Positions 24,940 to 36,399 of a DNA stretch of 64,000 nt are shown one piece after another. Source of the stretch: Ampelomyces quisqualis (Eukaryota; Ascomycota; Dothideomycetes; Pleosporales; Phaeosphaeriaceae); NCBI GenBank assembly GCA_018398575.1, contig JAGTXZ010000005.1, positions 3,038,001 to 3,102,000 of the forward strand, in the 5' to 3' direction. The notes beneath the pieces were generated by a model. It saw nothing but the letters and a program-made list of their open reading frames with translations, was not told the DNA's origin and did not search any database. Each line of letters begins with the position of its first letter. Position 1 is the stretch's first letter. A program made the position numbers and the translations under genes.

Positions 24940-25611
24940 GCTACTAGTAGAACGTTCTTAACTGTCTAAATCTCTAGGTACAGACACTAACGTACTACCT
25001 AGTTGTCCTCTATTCTAGCCCTACCTGCTGCAAGTACTTGCCTCTTGCTCTGCTGCTGCCTAAAACGTTACTGCCTGCGCCTTCTTCTGCTCTGCTAACT
25101 AATTGGCCCTTAATGCTATTATAACATCTACTAGCTAAGCAACTACACTAGTTAACCTAGCTGTACTCCTTCTAAGCGACCTAACCTCCTTAGCTATTAC
25201 CTTAACCTCTTTGGCTAGCTCCTCCCTCTAGTAATAAGCACTAACTAATAAGTTAGCGTTGTTTATATTAGCTACCTATGCAGTGCTTACTTGCATAACA
25301 GTAGCTAACTAAAACGCTGCCTCCTTAACAGCAGCCTCCTACTCTAACACTACCTTATTAGACTTGTCTCTACCTAGAGTAGCAAACCTATAGTTAAGAG
25401 CCTTAAAAAGGCTATTATACTTTTAGCCCGCATATAAGAGAACTAGGTAACACTTCTTATTTAAGAGTGTGCAATAAGCACACTTCTTAGACACGTCTAA
25501 ATAGAATCTAAACTTAATATTAAAATAGCTGCGGGCAAAAGCCCTTGCAGCCTGTAGGCAAACAACCTAATAGGCTAGAGGATGAGCCTTAGGAGAGACA
25601 GGAATAGGCAT
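24940..25611 (-). pseudogene. GypC antisense accessory ORF (Cys motif plus helical C-terminus)
   Basis: The best preserved of the extra ORFs. On the minus strand it begins with ATG at 25611 (M-P-I-P-V-S-P-K-A-H-P) and reads for over 200 codons broken only by TAG. At about 25440-25500 lies KKCAYCTLLNKKCYLV, a C-x2-C-x6-C-x2-V cluster that could bind zinc. Downstream is an Ala/Glu/Lys-rich coiled-coil part (K-E-V-K-V-I-A-K-E-V near 25180). It ends close to the pol end, so pol and this ORF converge. No named domain is known to me; a nucleic-acid-binding accessory protein is inference. Confidence 0.55.
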
Positions 25612-25936
25612 TGTGTGTATCTGCAGAAACAATTAGCTAACAATTAAATTAGAAGAGCAGTTAGATAGCTATAGGTATATAAACGTGTAGAGAGAGAGTA
25701 TAGAGAAGTAGTATACTAGAAGGCTAGCCTTGTATATATGCTTAAAAAGCTTAAGGTAAAGTTAGGAACTTTAAACGCGCTAGCGCGCAGATCAAAACAA
25801 TAACAAATAGCTATATTATATTATCCCAAAATAAACTTAAGGTAAATGTAAGTTTACAACAATTTGGAGAGGTATCTAAAACAACACTAATACAGACCTA
25901 ATTAATAGGGACTATTAATTTTAAGAAGAAGAGTAA

Positions 25937-26235
25937 TATAACAAGCATATGCAAACACATGTTACATCTAATACCTTATAAAGGCTTAGTAACAGATTAT
26001 GTAGGAAGCTAGCAGATTAGAACTAAAAGCGCTCTAACAGCGCTCTAACTCAGCTGCTACGCCCACTATAAATATAAGCCTATAGCATAGATAGAGAACA
26101 AGTTTCTCTTGTCCTTCTATACAAGACCTATAGGTGTATAGCTAATCTAGAATCTCTAATACAACACGCACTCCTATATGCCTCTAATACGTATCCAATT
26201 TAATCCTAATAGCTGTACCTACCTGCGTTGTTACA
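25937..26235 (+). repeat. GypC 3' LTR (299 bp)
   Basis: Partner of 19120-19418 with the same TATAAATA box. Followed by CTTAA. Confidence 0.93.
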
Positions 26236-26240
26236 CTTAA

Positions 26241-29140
26241 GCGCCTACTTCTTAGGCATCTTATCTTCTTAGTTGCTAGGGTAGAATATAGATTTATTAA
26301 AGGTAACGTCCTTTAATGCAATTACTTAATTAATTAATAGGACCTATATATAATAGATATTAGAGGCTTAATAGCCTACTAGATATCTAATATAGCTATA
26401 AGAGCTAACTTTAAACTCTTGCTTGTTCCTACCTGCTGCTTAGTCGCAATCAAGGGGATACGCTCTGCAGCTATAGGCATAAATACTACTCTAATTTAGG
26501 CGTAGATTAGCAGTCCTGTGCCTAGTAATTACTAGCTTGTACTATTAAAAATATTGCCTAAACTAAGCGTGCAGGACCTTATTTAGGGATTAAAAACTAT
26601 AGATTTGCAATAGGCTTATACTGTGTAGGTAGGCAGCTGCATCTATAATATATAGCTAGAGCTTAGTTAGAAGATTTGTACTTATGCGCATCTTAATTAA
26701 TTTTATAATTAGCTCTTAACCTACCCGCTTAGCTAATCTATTTAGCTAATGCGTGTATAGTAGCGGGCGTAGTATTTTAATCCCCTCTTAATCTACCTAC
26801 TCCTTATACTGTAAACGCCCTCTCTAAGGCAGAGTTGCAGTATTATTATCCTAATAGATTTCTACAATCTTCAGATTGAATTTGTTTCTAACCTAGGCTG
26901 TAAATTAGCAAATTACTCTTATAATCTTAATTAACGTCTTGTTATAAAGGTTATAGTTAAAAAGCTTGCCTAAGTAGTCCTCTTTAATAATTAAGAACTA
27001 TTCTTTATAAAGCATTCTAGTTAGTATGTTAAATAGATCCTAAGAGACTTAATAGAATAGTTGTAGTAATCTTTCTCTTAGACGCTGTAAGACTACTTAA
27101 GCTGTATAGGTAACTAAGCAGTCTTAACAATTAATTCTTTTGGTCCTATTTAACTTAACGTTTTAGGCTAACTAGGCAAGAGACTAGAGTGCTTGCTAGC
27201 CTAGGTAGCCTAATCTTTTGTGCTATAGATCCTTGTTATTATCTCTTAAGTAATTAATGTCAGATTAATGTAAGGTATGCAGGATTAGTAGTTGTAGAAC
27301 GTAGCGTGTAACCTAGTTGTATTTAATAAACAAGAGGTTGTAAGCCTTATAGAGCTTATGTACAATAACGTTCTGCTTGTATAATCTAAACTAAAGAGTG
27401 CTATCTAATTTACTATGCTATATACCTACCTGCTTAAGCAGTGCTACAGATACAATGTTTACATAAAAGCTATTAACAACTTTAACCTTTTTAAGCTTTA
27501 GGTCTCTTGTATATAAGCCTTCTAGACTGTATAGAACATTCTTAATTACTTAATTACTATACCTAGTTACAGAAAGTAACTGTATTCTAGCCTTAACCCC
27601 TTCTTTAGAGTAGGTAAGACTATACGTTCCTAAAACAAGGAGCAACTAATTATTAACAAGGTGCACTACACTAGCCCTATTATAAACAGTACTTCTTAAA
27701 AGTAGATAGGTTATAAACGTAGTTATGTACACTCTAAAGTCTAGATTAGTAATATTAGGTTCCTAATTAAGAGTAGTTAGGTTAATTAATGTTACTACAA
27801 CATCTCCTAAGTATGTTACTGCTTTAGTCCTAAAAGTTAACTAGTTAGCTGCAATAGGTAGCGTCTAACCAGCCTTCTTAATCTTGTTATTAAGTAAGGC
27901 CTACTTAGAGGTATTAAGCTGCTTAAGGACCTTCTTTTAGTTAAAATTAGAGATCTTAATTAGTACTTTTCCTAGTAGGGCTAATCTAGTAATTGCAGTC
28001 TTTAGTTAAAGACAATCTATTAGGTCCTATTTATGCTTCTTATTGTTCTTGCAAGAGTAAGATTTTAGCTTAGAATTATCTTTGCCTTTGTTCCTTAGAT
28101 TAGAGTTTTTTAAGTTTTTAATGTTCCTAAGAGTAGCAAAGGCTAAATAGGATTTTCCTTTAGTAACTAAGACTACTTGCTTCTAAAGTATTAGAGTAAA
28201 GATCTTAGCTAGATTATATATAGTTATAACAGGCTAACTAAGGGCTGCGTCTTTAATAATATCCTAACGCATTAATTAAGCCTAATCTAGGGCAATCTTA
28301 ACAGATAGAGCGTTAAGGAAGTTAGTAAGAGCAAGCTGTCCCTCTACTTCTATAACTTAGAACGCTTAAGCCTTGCTGTAGATTACTTGCTATTTATTAA
28401 ACTATTTATCTAGAGTAATCCTACTGTGCCTAGCCTTTTCTAGATAAGCTTAATACTGCTGCCTAACTAGGTGCATAGTATTATTGTCTGTTAGGGCTAG
28501 GTTATACTTAAGAATCCTAATTAAGGCTTAGGGTGTTGTTTCTAAAGAGTTAAGCATCTTAATTACTGCAGGTGCTATAAGATCCTTAGCTACAGTTTAA
28601 CTAATCTATTCTTAGACGTTGCTAAGTTTAGCTGCTTGCCTAGTCTATTTTAACGTATTAACTTTGTATTAGTAAACGTCCTTTTTGTAACTGCTAGAGG
28701 CAAGTTTATAGGTAACTAGCTTTAGATTATATTAATTAAAAGCTTTATCGCAGATCTGCGTATCTAGATTAGTAGCTCTAGGCAGTAAAGCTAAGACTAG
28801 TTAACTTAGAGCGGCTAGAAGCTCTAGATATTTAGGTTCCTGGTTGTTAATTAGGAGCACTGTGTCGCCGTCTAGGTTAATCTAATCCTAGACTTCTTTT
28901 TTGCAAGCATAAAGCTAGAGTTAGGCAAACCAGTACAGCTAGTCTAACTAGCTAGTTAAGAGAACGTCTAGGCTAATCTTGTTATTAGAATAGGAGTCTA
29001 TAATTAATAACTAGCTAATTAAGTAGAGAGTATTTGTAAAGAGTTTTAAGGAGTATTAGAGTAATTGTTAATCTAGGTAGTACCTTAGCAATACAAGGTG
29101 CGCAAGAGGAATTAACACTATAGTCTTATAACGCTAGGCT
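26241..29140 (-). pseudogene. CopA gag and N-terminal pol remnant (GAG-pre-integrase, integrase)
   Basis: Minus-strand continuation of CopA on the 5' side of GypC. Gag-like helical sequence occupies about 27950-28900, followed by a protease-like part. A pre-integrase block with H-K-R-L-G-Y-L-G lies near 27200. The copia integrase spans about 26600-27150, reading F-L-I-I-K-E-D-Y near 26990 and L-Q-M-Q-L-P-T-Y-T-V near 26620. The frame is broken by TAG and TAA. The 5' LTR follows at 29147. Confidence 0.75.
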
Positions 29141-29146
29141 TATAAC

Positions 29147-29364
29147 TGTAGAAGCTAAGCAATACTATAGATTAAGTTGTTATAAGTAAAAAGGCTTCTA
29201 TCTCCTGCTTTATACTATGTTAGAATAGATTAGATTAAATACACTAAGCCAAGAAACAGCTTAATAAGTTAGTCTAGTCCTAAATAGATTCTATCTTATT
29301 AGTAACATGCTTGGTTATCATACGTAACAATCCTGTAATCCGCTAATTTACATACTCTGTTACA
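29147..29364 (-). repeat. CopA 5' LTR (218 bp)
   Basis: Pairs with 14702-14919; followed by the target duplication TTATT at 29365-29369. Confidence 0.92.
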
Positions 29365-29369
29365 TTATT

Positions 29370-30000
29370 GTAGTAAGGCCTATTAGCTAGGTTACTAAAG
29401 TAGTAGAAGAGCTTAAGACTACTAATACTAACTATGTGCGTTCTAGTTCTAAGTTTGCAAGCGTTAGCAATCTTTCTGTGTATTTAGCTTTAACTTTATT
29501 ACTATAGTCTTAAATTTCTAAGATTATCTTCTTTTATATAGCGCTAGCTATTGCCTTATAGAATTTCTTTAGTATACTATTATGTATTAGTCTAGGGTAT
29601 ATAGTATACTTAAGCTATTTATCTATTGTTAGGCTGCGCATTGTCTTTAGGTAGTTAGCCTATACGTTTACCTGTTTAATCTTGTTATATATATCTTCTA
29701 GTTAGATAAAATCTGTTATTTCTTTAACCTATATGCGCTAGTCTGCTATATTAATATTATAGCCTATTCTTATAATTACCTGTAATACGTTGTTAGTAGT
29801 TGTTATCTTTGCATTACTTATGTATTATTTATTTAATTAAGGTAGCTACTACTTATACTTATTATTGCATTCTTATAACACGTGTATTGTATAATATGTT
29901 ACGCGTAATAGTTAAGAATAGTATAGGCAGGTGCAAGAATAGTAGAATAGGTACAGCTTTATTAGTATATGTAGGTGTACTTATATTATATACTTACTTG
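29370..30000 (-). pseudogene. PlaA ORF-A remnant, upstream segment
   Basis: Minus-strand frame with helical, Lys/Ile/Leu-rich sequence (for example K-E-I-T-D-F-I-Q-L-E-D-I-Y near 29700) that appears to run into 14696 once CopA is removed. The + strand piece 29800-30003 is open for 67 codons but shows no domain and is probably chance. Protein family unknown. Confidence 0.3.
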
Positions 30001-30294
30001 TAACAGTGTTATAATATATAGTATAGTATAGTAAACGTAATGTAGAAAATTACGTATATTTACGTTGCAGCACTATTATTATTATTGTATAGTTATAGTG
30101 CGTTTGTTATAGCAACGCAGTATTATATAGTTATAGTAGTAGGTTAAATTATAAGTGCAAGTAAAAGTAAGTAGAGTTTTATCCTAGTATTATATAGCTT
30201 TTTACCTAGTGCTAACGCGTTATGTTATATCTTTAAGGTAAGTAAAAGTATATTTTAGAGAAAGCACTTCTTACTATATGTTATTCTTAGTGCA

Positions 30295-30642
30295 GTACTA
30301 TATAGTACTATAGGACACTATATAGCACTAAGTAAAATTCTTACTTTCTAGGTTTTTATATTATAGTATAAGTAACTTACCTCTTGTATATTATATTAGT
30401 AGCACTCTCTTTAGTCTAGCAGGCAAACTTAGCTAAACCTACTAGTACTATTGTAGTAGACAGGTCTACTATATAGTACTATAGGACACTATATAGCACT
30501 AAGTAAAATTCTTACCTCTTATGTTTTTATATTATAATATAAGTAACTTACCTCTTGTATATTATGTTAGTAGCACTCTCTTTAGTTTAGCAGGCAAACT
30601 TAGCTAAACTTACTAGTGCTATTATAGTAGACAGGTTACGTA
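30295..30642. repeat. 171-bp tandem duplication in PlaA
   Basis: Two adjacent copies with a 171-bp offset (TATAGTACTATAGGACAC at 30301 and 30472), differing by C/T and G/A changes. Each copy contains a small palindromic stretch around CTATATAGTACTATAG. The unit length is a multiple of three, but I see no convincing reading frame. The rest of 30000-30670 shows nothing else I can name. Confidence 0.88.
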
Positions 30643-30675
30643 ATAAGGCTTTGTTAGAATATTTAAGTTATATAC

Positions 30676-30893
30676 TATAACAGGCTGCTGCCTAGTTAGT
30701 TCTTAGTTACAGAAAAACCTTAGCTCTCTAAACTAGAACACTAAAAACGCTCTAGACTAGAACACTAAAATTGTTCTGAACCAGAACACTAAAATCCTCT
30801 AGACTATAAAAAACCCTTTAGGTAGCAATTAGAATAGGACACAAATTCACGTCTTTATTTCCTAGCATCTACTCTTAGAGTCTACCCCTTACA
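30676..30893 (+). repeat. GypD 5' LTR (218 bp) with internal 24-bp repeats
   Basis: Contains three spaced copies of AGAACACTAAAA with a period near 24 bp (about 30740-30800), followed directly by a TATA box in CTATAAAAAACCC. The arrangement looks like an upstream activating array plus core promoter. The partner LTR keeps the same layout. Confidence 0.9.
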
Positions 30894-30949
30894 ATTAAAT
30901 TTATTAAACCTAACTAGGCTAAAGGGCTATTAGTAACCTCTAGCATAGA

Positions 30950-32150
30950 ACAAGTAACTGTTTCTATAACAGTATAGGATATAATAGTATAAGCTATCTG
31001 TATAAGACGCAACAGCGTCCCTAAGTTAGTTATTAAGGACAAGTTTAATTAGATAATTATTAACAACTTCTTAGACCTAGAAGAATAACAGATTAAGAAA
31101 TAATTACTGTTAAACAGCCTTAAGAGAACGCCTACCTAGCAGGAAGTATATAACTCTCTAGCAGCTAGACCCTCTAACAATAGGAAAAGAAAGTCCTCTA
31201 TAAGCGTAGATCTAGACTTAGTATTGCTAGTAAGAAATCTGCAGGAACAAGTTGCAAGGCTTACAGCCTAATTAACTCTAGAAACCTCTAGCTTTATACA
31301 GACCCCCTTAGAAAGCTTTCTCTTACCCTAGAAGACTTACAAAGTCTCTAACCTAGAAGTGTACAAAGAAGATTAAAAAGATTACTACATCTTTAAGGCC
31401 TAAATAAAGTACAAACTAGAATACAACAGCGTAAAACTAGGCTCTTAAGTAGGCTATATCTTTAACTGCCTTAAGAGGTTAGCAGCTAGTGTAGCTCTAT
31501 CTTAGGTAACTTAGAACCTCTAGGGCTCTACAGAAGAACTTTAGGACTTCCTAGACAGCTAATTTGGCAACAAGCTACACAACAAAAGATTACAAAGGAA
31601 ACTCTAAACAATCTAACAAAATAAGTCTTTTTTCTAGAGCTTTAATACAGAGTTTATAAGGCTAGCCTATAATACAGGCAAAGAAGACAACAAAGTAAAC
31701 CTAAAAATAAGGTACTTAAGCGCTATGTAGCTAGACTTACAAGATAGGATAATCTCTATAGAGACTAAACCTAAATAGGAAATCTACAACCTTATAGATA
31801 GGGTAGCAATTATTAAGGAAAACTTATACAGAGTAAAACTTAGTAGCAAGCACACTAAAAGATAGAACGTTAGAAAACCTATAGATTAGAAACTTACAAG
31901 AGAATATTCTAAGAGGACTAAGAGAAAATCCTTTAAAAGAAAGAAAGCTAAGTAGGCTACTATAGAAGAGTAGTTCTACTAGAGACAAAACAACTTATAC
32001 CTCTACTGCAGCAAGTTAAAACACTACGCTAGTAAATACAAATTATCTCTACCTTTAAAACCTACTAAGGCTGCAGCAGCTAAGGTATAGGGCAAGAAAG
32101 AAGAGAACGCGTTAAAAGATACCCTAAGCTTAGAAAATAAGTAACTCCTG
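30950..32150 (+). pseudogene. GypD gag remnant
   Basis: Decayed capsid with gypsy-type helical text around 31420-31800 (reading E-F-I-R-L-A-Y-N near 31650). A degraded nucleocapsid knuckle lies near 31998-32040, reading L-Y-C-S-K-L-K-H-Y-A-S-K-Y; the first and last Cys are lost and the His is kept. Followed by basic residues and then the protease. Confidence 0.7.
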
Positions 32151-32199
32151 TCTAAAGGCGCAGACAGAAGTATAGTAATACAACACTAAAAGAGGATAA

Positions 32200-35100
32200 G
32201 AGATTTTAACAATTCTAGAGAAAATAGCTAGATAGAGAACCTATTACTATACATACTATTGTTAATAAAACAACAGTTACTTCTACAATAATTAACACTA
32301 GGTGTCTTACCTACGCTATAACCTTAACTAAGTTTATCTATAAGAATAAGTTAGAGCGTAAGTTAATAGCCTTAAGAGAAATTATTAGAATTACTAGAGC
32401 CTAGTCTTAGATAAAGACAGCTGTTTAGATAAGGATTAACATTAATAGGCACAAGAAGACACTGTAGGCCTATAAACTAGATAGAGACAAGGAATATAAC
32501 CTAGTTCTAGGTTAACTATAGATAAACTAGTATAATATTACTGTTGCACTAGCAAAGAAATTAATATACATCTACTTTACCTAGACGTAAGTTAGAAGCT
32601 AGGAGGAAAGAAAACTTCTTTTACTATAGAGTATTACAGCAGCTACGTACTTAGCCTAGCTACAACAGGGCTAGAAAGACAAATCTATCTGCCTTTACAC
32701 TGCGTTAATAGCAGATATCTAGAAGGCCCTAAAAACTAAGCTCTAAGTAAATCCTAGGTTAGTACTCTTAGATTACCTAAAAGAGGAATATAAAACCTTC
32801 CTACGCAAGAAAGCAGACTAACTTCTTCTAGTAAAAAGACCTACTATTAATTATTCTATTAAGCTAGTAGAAAAAGATAGAAAGACTATAGAGGTGCTAT
32901 AGGGCCTACTATACAGCATGTTAAGAGAAGAACTCCTTGTTCTCTAAAAAGAGCTTACCTCTTACCTAGACTGTAGCTTTATACAGGTAAGCTAGTTAAG
33001 TGTCTCTACACTAGTCCTATTTATAAAGAAGCTAGAGAGAGGCCTATAGTTCTGTGTAGACTACTAGGCCCTTAACGCAATTATAAGAAAAGACTAATAC
33101 CTGCTCCTACTTATCTAAGAAACCTTAGCCTAGATTGCTAAAGCTAAATAGTTTACTAAAGTAGATATTATCTAAGCATTCTACAAGATTAGGATTACTA
33201 AAGGAGACAAATAGAAGACAGCCTTCTAGACGTGCTTTAGCCTCTATAAGTAGCTTGTAATACTCTTTAGACTTGCGAACGCTCTAAGCACGTTCTAGAG
33301 ATACATTAATTAGACACTAAGGAAATACCTAGATAATTTCTATTTAGCCTATATAGATAATATATTAATATACATAAGTAGGTTTAAGGCAGACTATAAG
33401 AAAAAGGTAAGGCTAGTAATCTAGAAACTTAAGGCAGTAGAGTTACACCTTAATGTAAAGAAAAGTAAGTTTAGCGTAAAGAAGACTAAATACCTTAGAT
33501 TTATTATTAAGGCTAAGAAAGGAATAAGTATAGACTCTCAGAAAGTAGCTGCTATACGCTCCTAAGAGCCCCCTAAGATAGTTAAAGGAGTCTAGAGCTT
33601 TATTAGCTTTGCTAACTTCTACTAACAGTTTATAAAAGACTTCTTAGAGCTAGCTGCCCTACTAACTAGGCTAACTAGGAAAGGCGTAGCCTTCTACTAG
33701 GGCCCTAAACAACAAATGTCCTTTAATAAGCTAAAAGAAGCTTTTGTAGCAGAACTATCCCTGGCAAACTTTAATATAGAGCTAGAGATAGTAGTAAAAT
33801 ACAACGCCTTAGAATAGTTAACTAGAGAGGTGCTGTCTTAATATAGTAGAGATAGACGCCTCTAGGCTGTAGCTTACTACTTAGTAAAGAACACAGCTGT
33901 AGAAGCTAACTATACTATCTATAATAAGGAGCTGTTAGCTATAGTTAAGTGCTTAGAATAGTAGAGAACTAAACTTTAGAGAGTAAAACATTTTACTGTG
34001 CTTATAGACTATAAGAACCTAGAATACTTTGCTACTATATAACTACTAATAGAAAGACACGTCTGCTAGGCAGGGTTCCTTAGCATGTTTAATATTAGAT
34101 TCTAATACTACTTAGGAAACGTTAACAGCAGAGCAGATGCCCTTTTTAGAAAAGAATAAGATCTTTCTTAAAGAAGAGCAGACGCGCAGGTATAGTCCTA
34201 GACCTTCTAATTGTTTACGCCTACTTTAGAAACTAAAGGTAAAGAAGACCTAGTACTTGCTACTTTCTTTATAGCTTAGCTAGGAGATTTGCTACAACAG
34301 GGGAAAGAAGAAACAGAGTAGCTTTAAAACGTGCTTGCAGATAAAGATGCTGCGTTAACTACTTTTCTTACAGCTTAGTAGAGAGATACACTACTATAAA
34401 GAGAGGAAGAAACAGAGTAGCTCTTAAACGTGCTTGTAAACAAAGATGCTGCGTTAACTACTTTTTTTACAACTTAGCAAAAGAATATACTACTACAAGG
34501 GAAGGAAGAAACAGAGTAGCTCTAAAACAAGCTTATAGATAAAGACGCTATAATAAGGAAAAGAGATGTTACTTAAAGCTAGAATGCTAAGAATTACTCT
34601 ATAGTTAGAAAAGGAGCGCTCTAAAACATGCTTATAGACAAAGACGCTATGTTAAGAGAAGGAAACGTTGCTTACAACTAAGGTGCTAGGAAGCCTTCTA
34701 TAGTAGAAGACGCTCTAGATGCTACTAAAGAAACTACAGTACTATGCAAGACTACGCTTAGACAAAGTTTTTACACAAACAAACGCTCTAAGAGACTAAT
34801 AGAGCTTACTATTAAGAAATTATAGAAACAGGCTATTTGTATAGATAAAGCTTACTAATTAGCAGTTAACGCTGTTAGAACAGGATAACAAAAATTCCTT
34901 CTGCATCTAAGCCTAAAAGTTTTTCTAGCAGAGTGCAGCTTAGATAACTTAGGACGCCTACTCTATAGAGAGCGCAAATAGGAGCTAGAACGCGTAAACT
35001 TATAAACGTACATTATCTTAGAAGTATATAACTTCCTAATTACTAGGTACCTAGGTAGAGAAAATATATACGCAATATTAGTAAGAGACTACTTCTAGCC

Positions 35101-36370
35101 TAGAATATTCTTAAGTATCTAGTAATTTGTCTAGAACTGCGCAGTGTGTAGCAGGACAAAGCCTTAGAAGAAACTTAAACAAGAACTACTACGCCTACTT
35201 CTGCTCTTAGTCTAAATATAGAAAGAATTGTTAGTAGACTTTATTATAGGCCTTCTACTAAGCTACAGAATGTTACACCTTATAGTAGTTACTAACTAGC
35301 TAAGTAAAAACGTAGTGCTTATGCCTATTCTAGACCTAGAAGTCTCTACTATAGTTAAAGTATTTATTAAATAGGTAGTTACGTACTACTAGCTTCTAGA
35401 CGCTATAGTGTCTAATAGAGGGTTACAATTTGTAAGCAAATTCTAGTCTTTACTCTATAATAAGCTTAGAATATAAAGAAGAGTCTTAATAGTATACTAC
35501 TTCTAGACAGATAGCGCTATAGAGCAAATAAACAGTATAGTAGAAGCCTACTTAAGGGCTTTTGTAAACTAGAACTAGTTAAACTAGGCTTCTCTATGCC
35601 TACTAGCACAAATTGCAATAGCTAGACAAAATGCAGCGTCTACAGGTATTAGCCTATTCTTCCTCTAGTATAGTTATAACACAAACTCTATTTAGTTAGA
35701 CCTAAAATAGACTATAGAGAACTAGCACTAGTCTAGTAACAATAAAAGGGCTACTGCTAAAGTAATAGTAACTAAGATAAAAGAAACAATAGACTATATA
35801 TAAGCAAAGATAGCAGAAGCATAGCAAGAACAAGAACGCTAGGCTAATTACTATAGATAAGAAGCCCTAGAGCTTTATGTAAAAGATAAAGTATAGCTTT
35901 AGTATAGTTACTCTATATTTAATAAAAGACCTTTAAAAAAACTAGATTAGAAGAATAGGAAGTACACAGTTACAAAGGTTATCTTCCTCTACGTTATAGA
36001 ACTAAGCGTACCTCTTAGGGTGCACCTAAGATTCTACGTTAACTGCCTCTAGCTTAATACAGGAAATCTACTCTCGCACTAAGAGTCTAATAACTAGCAA
36101 CTAGAAGCAATAGTAGTAAGTAAAAATAAAGCTAATAACAAGTACCTTGTTAACTATATTCTTACAGAATAATAGAAGAAGAAAGAGTAAGGCATACAGC
36201 TATAATACTTAGTAAAATAAGTAGGATATATAGAACTAATGTAGGAACTGCAAGTAAATATTACTAATACTATAGCTCTTACTAAGTAGATAAACAATAC
36301 AAAGATATAACAAGACTTAAATAGGCTGTTAGTAAAATAACTACTTACTCTAACTACTAGATAAAACATA
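32200..36370 (+). pseudogene. GypD pol remnant (PR-RT-RNase H-integrase-chromodomain)
   Basis: RT lies at about 32930-33520. Its catalytic box is Y-I-D-N at 33350-33361, so one of the two Asp survives. RNase H covers about 33740-34150 and ends N-S-R-A-D-A-L. An unusual repeat-bearing linker follows (34300-34700), then integrase with a zinc-binding-like part near 35130 (C-A-V-C) and a core near 35230-35640 (L-V-D-F-I-I-G-L-L). A chromodomain-like end lies near 36100-36250 (K-Y-L-V-N-Y-I-L, then K-Q-V-G-Y). Stops are TAG and TAA. Confidence 0.86.
34300..34560 (+). repeat. 99-bp in-frame repeat between GypD RNase H and integrase
   Basis: AAACAGAGTAG recurs at 34311, 34410 and 34509, an exact 99-bp (33-codon) period; the third copy is partial. 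In the pol frame each unit reads E-E-T-E-Q-L, then D-K-D-A-A-L-T-T-F, giving a helical, probably coiled-coil, linker. Length variation here would keep the frame. Confidence 0.9.
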
Positions 36371-36399
36371 TTAGTAGAGAAAGAGAGTAGAGAAAAGAG

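Larger units (their letters stand above)
19120..26235 (+). mobile_element. GypC: complete Ty3/gypsy retrotransposon nested in CopA
   Basis: 7.1 kb with 299-bp LTRs (19120-19418 and 25937-26235), starting TGTAACAAG (TATAACAAG in the right copy, a RIP change) and ending GTTACA. The target duplication CTTAA is perfect at 19115-19119 and 26236-26240. A purine-rich tract at about 25921-25936 precedes the right LTR. gag and pol are on +, and an antisense ORF lies between pol and the 3' LTR. It interrupts CopA pol, which interrupts PlaA, which interrupts GypA: four levels of nesting. Confidence 0.94.
14702..29364 (-). mobile_element. CopA: Ty1/copia LTR retrotransposon, minus strand, containing GypC
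   Basis: LTRs of 218 bp at 14702-14919 and 29147-29364, each starting TGTAGAAGC and ending GTTACA. The 5-bp target duplication TTATT is at 14697-14701 and 29365-29369. The order of domains (gag near the right LTR; integrase, then RT/RNase H toward the left) is Ty1/copia, transcribed from the right LTR. On the minus strand a polypurine tract (complement of 14920-14928) abuts the left, 3', LTR. Removing GypC and its TSD leaves about 7.5 kb. Confidence 0.9.

Noticed and set aside
36154..36369. 71-codon minus-strand frame
   Set aside because: Antisense shadow of the GypD chromodomain region on +.
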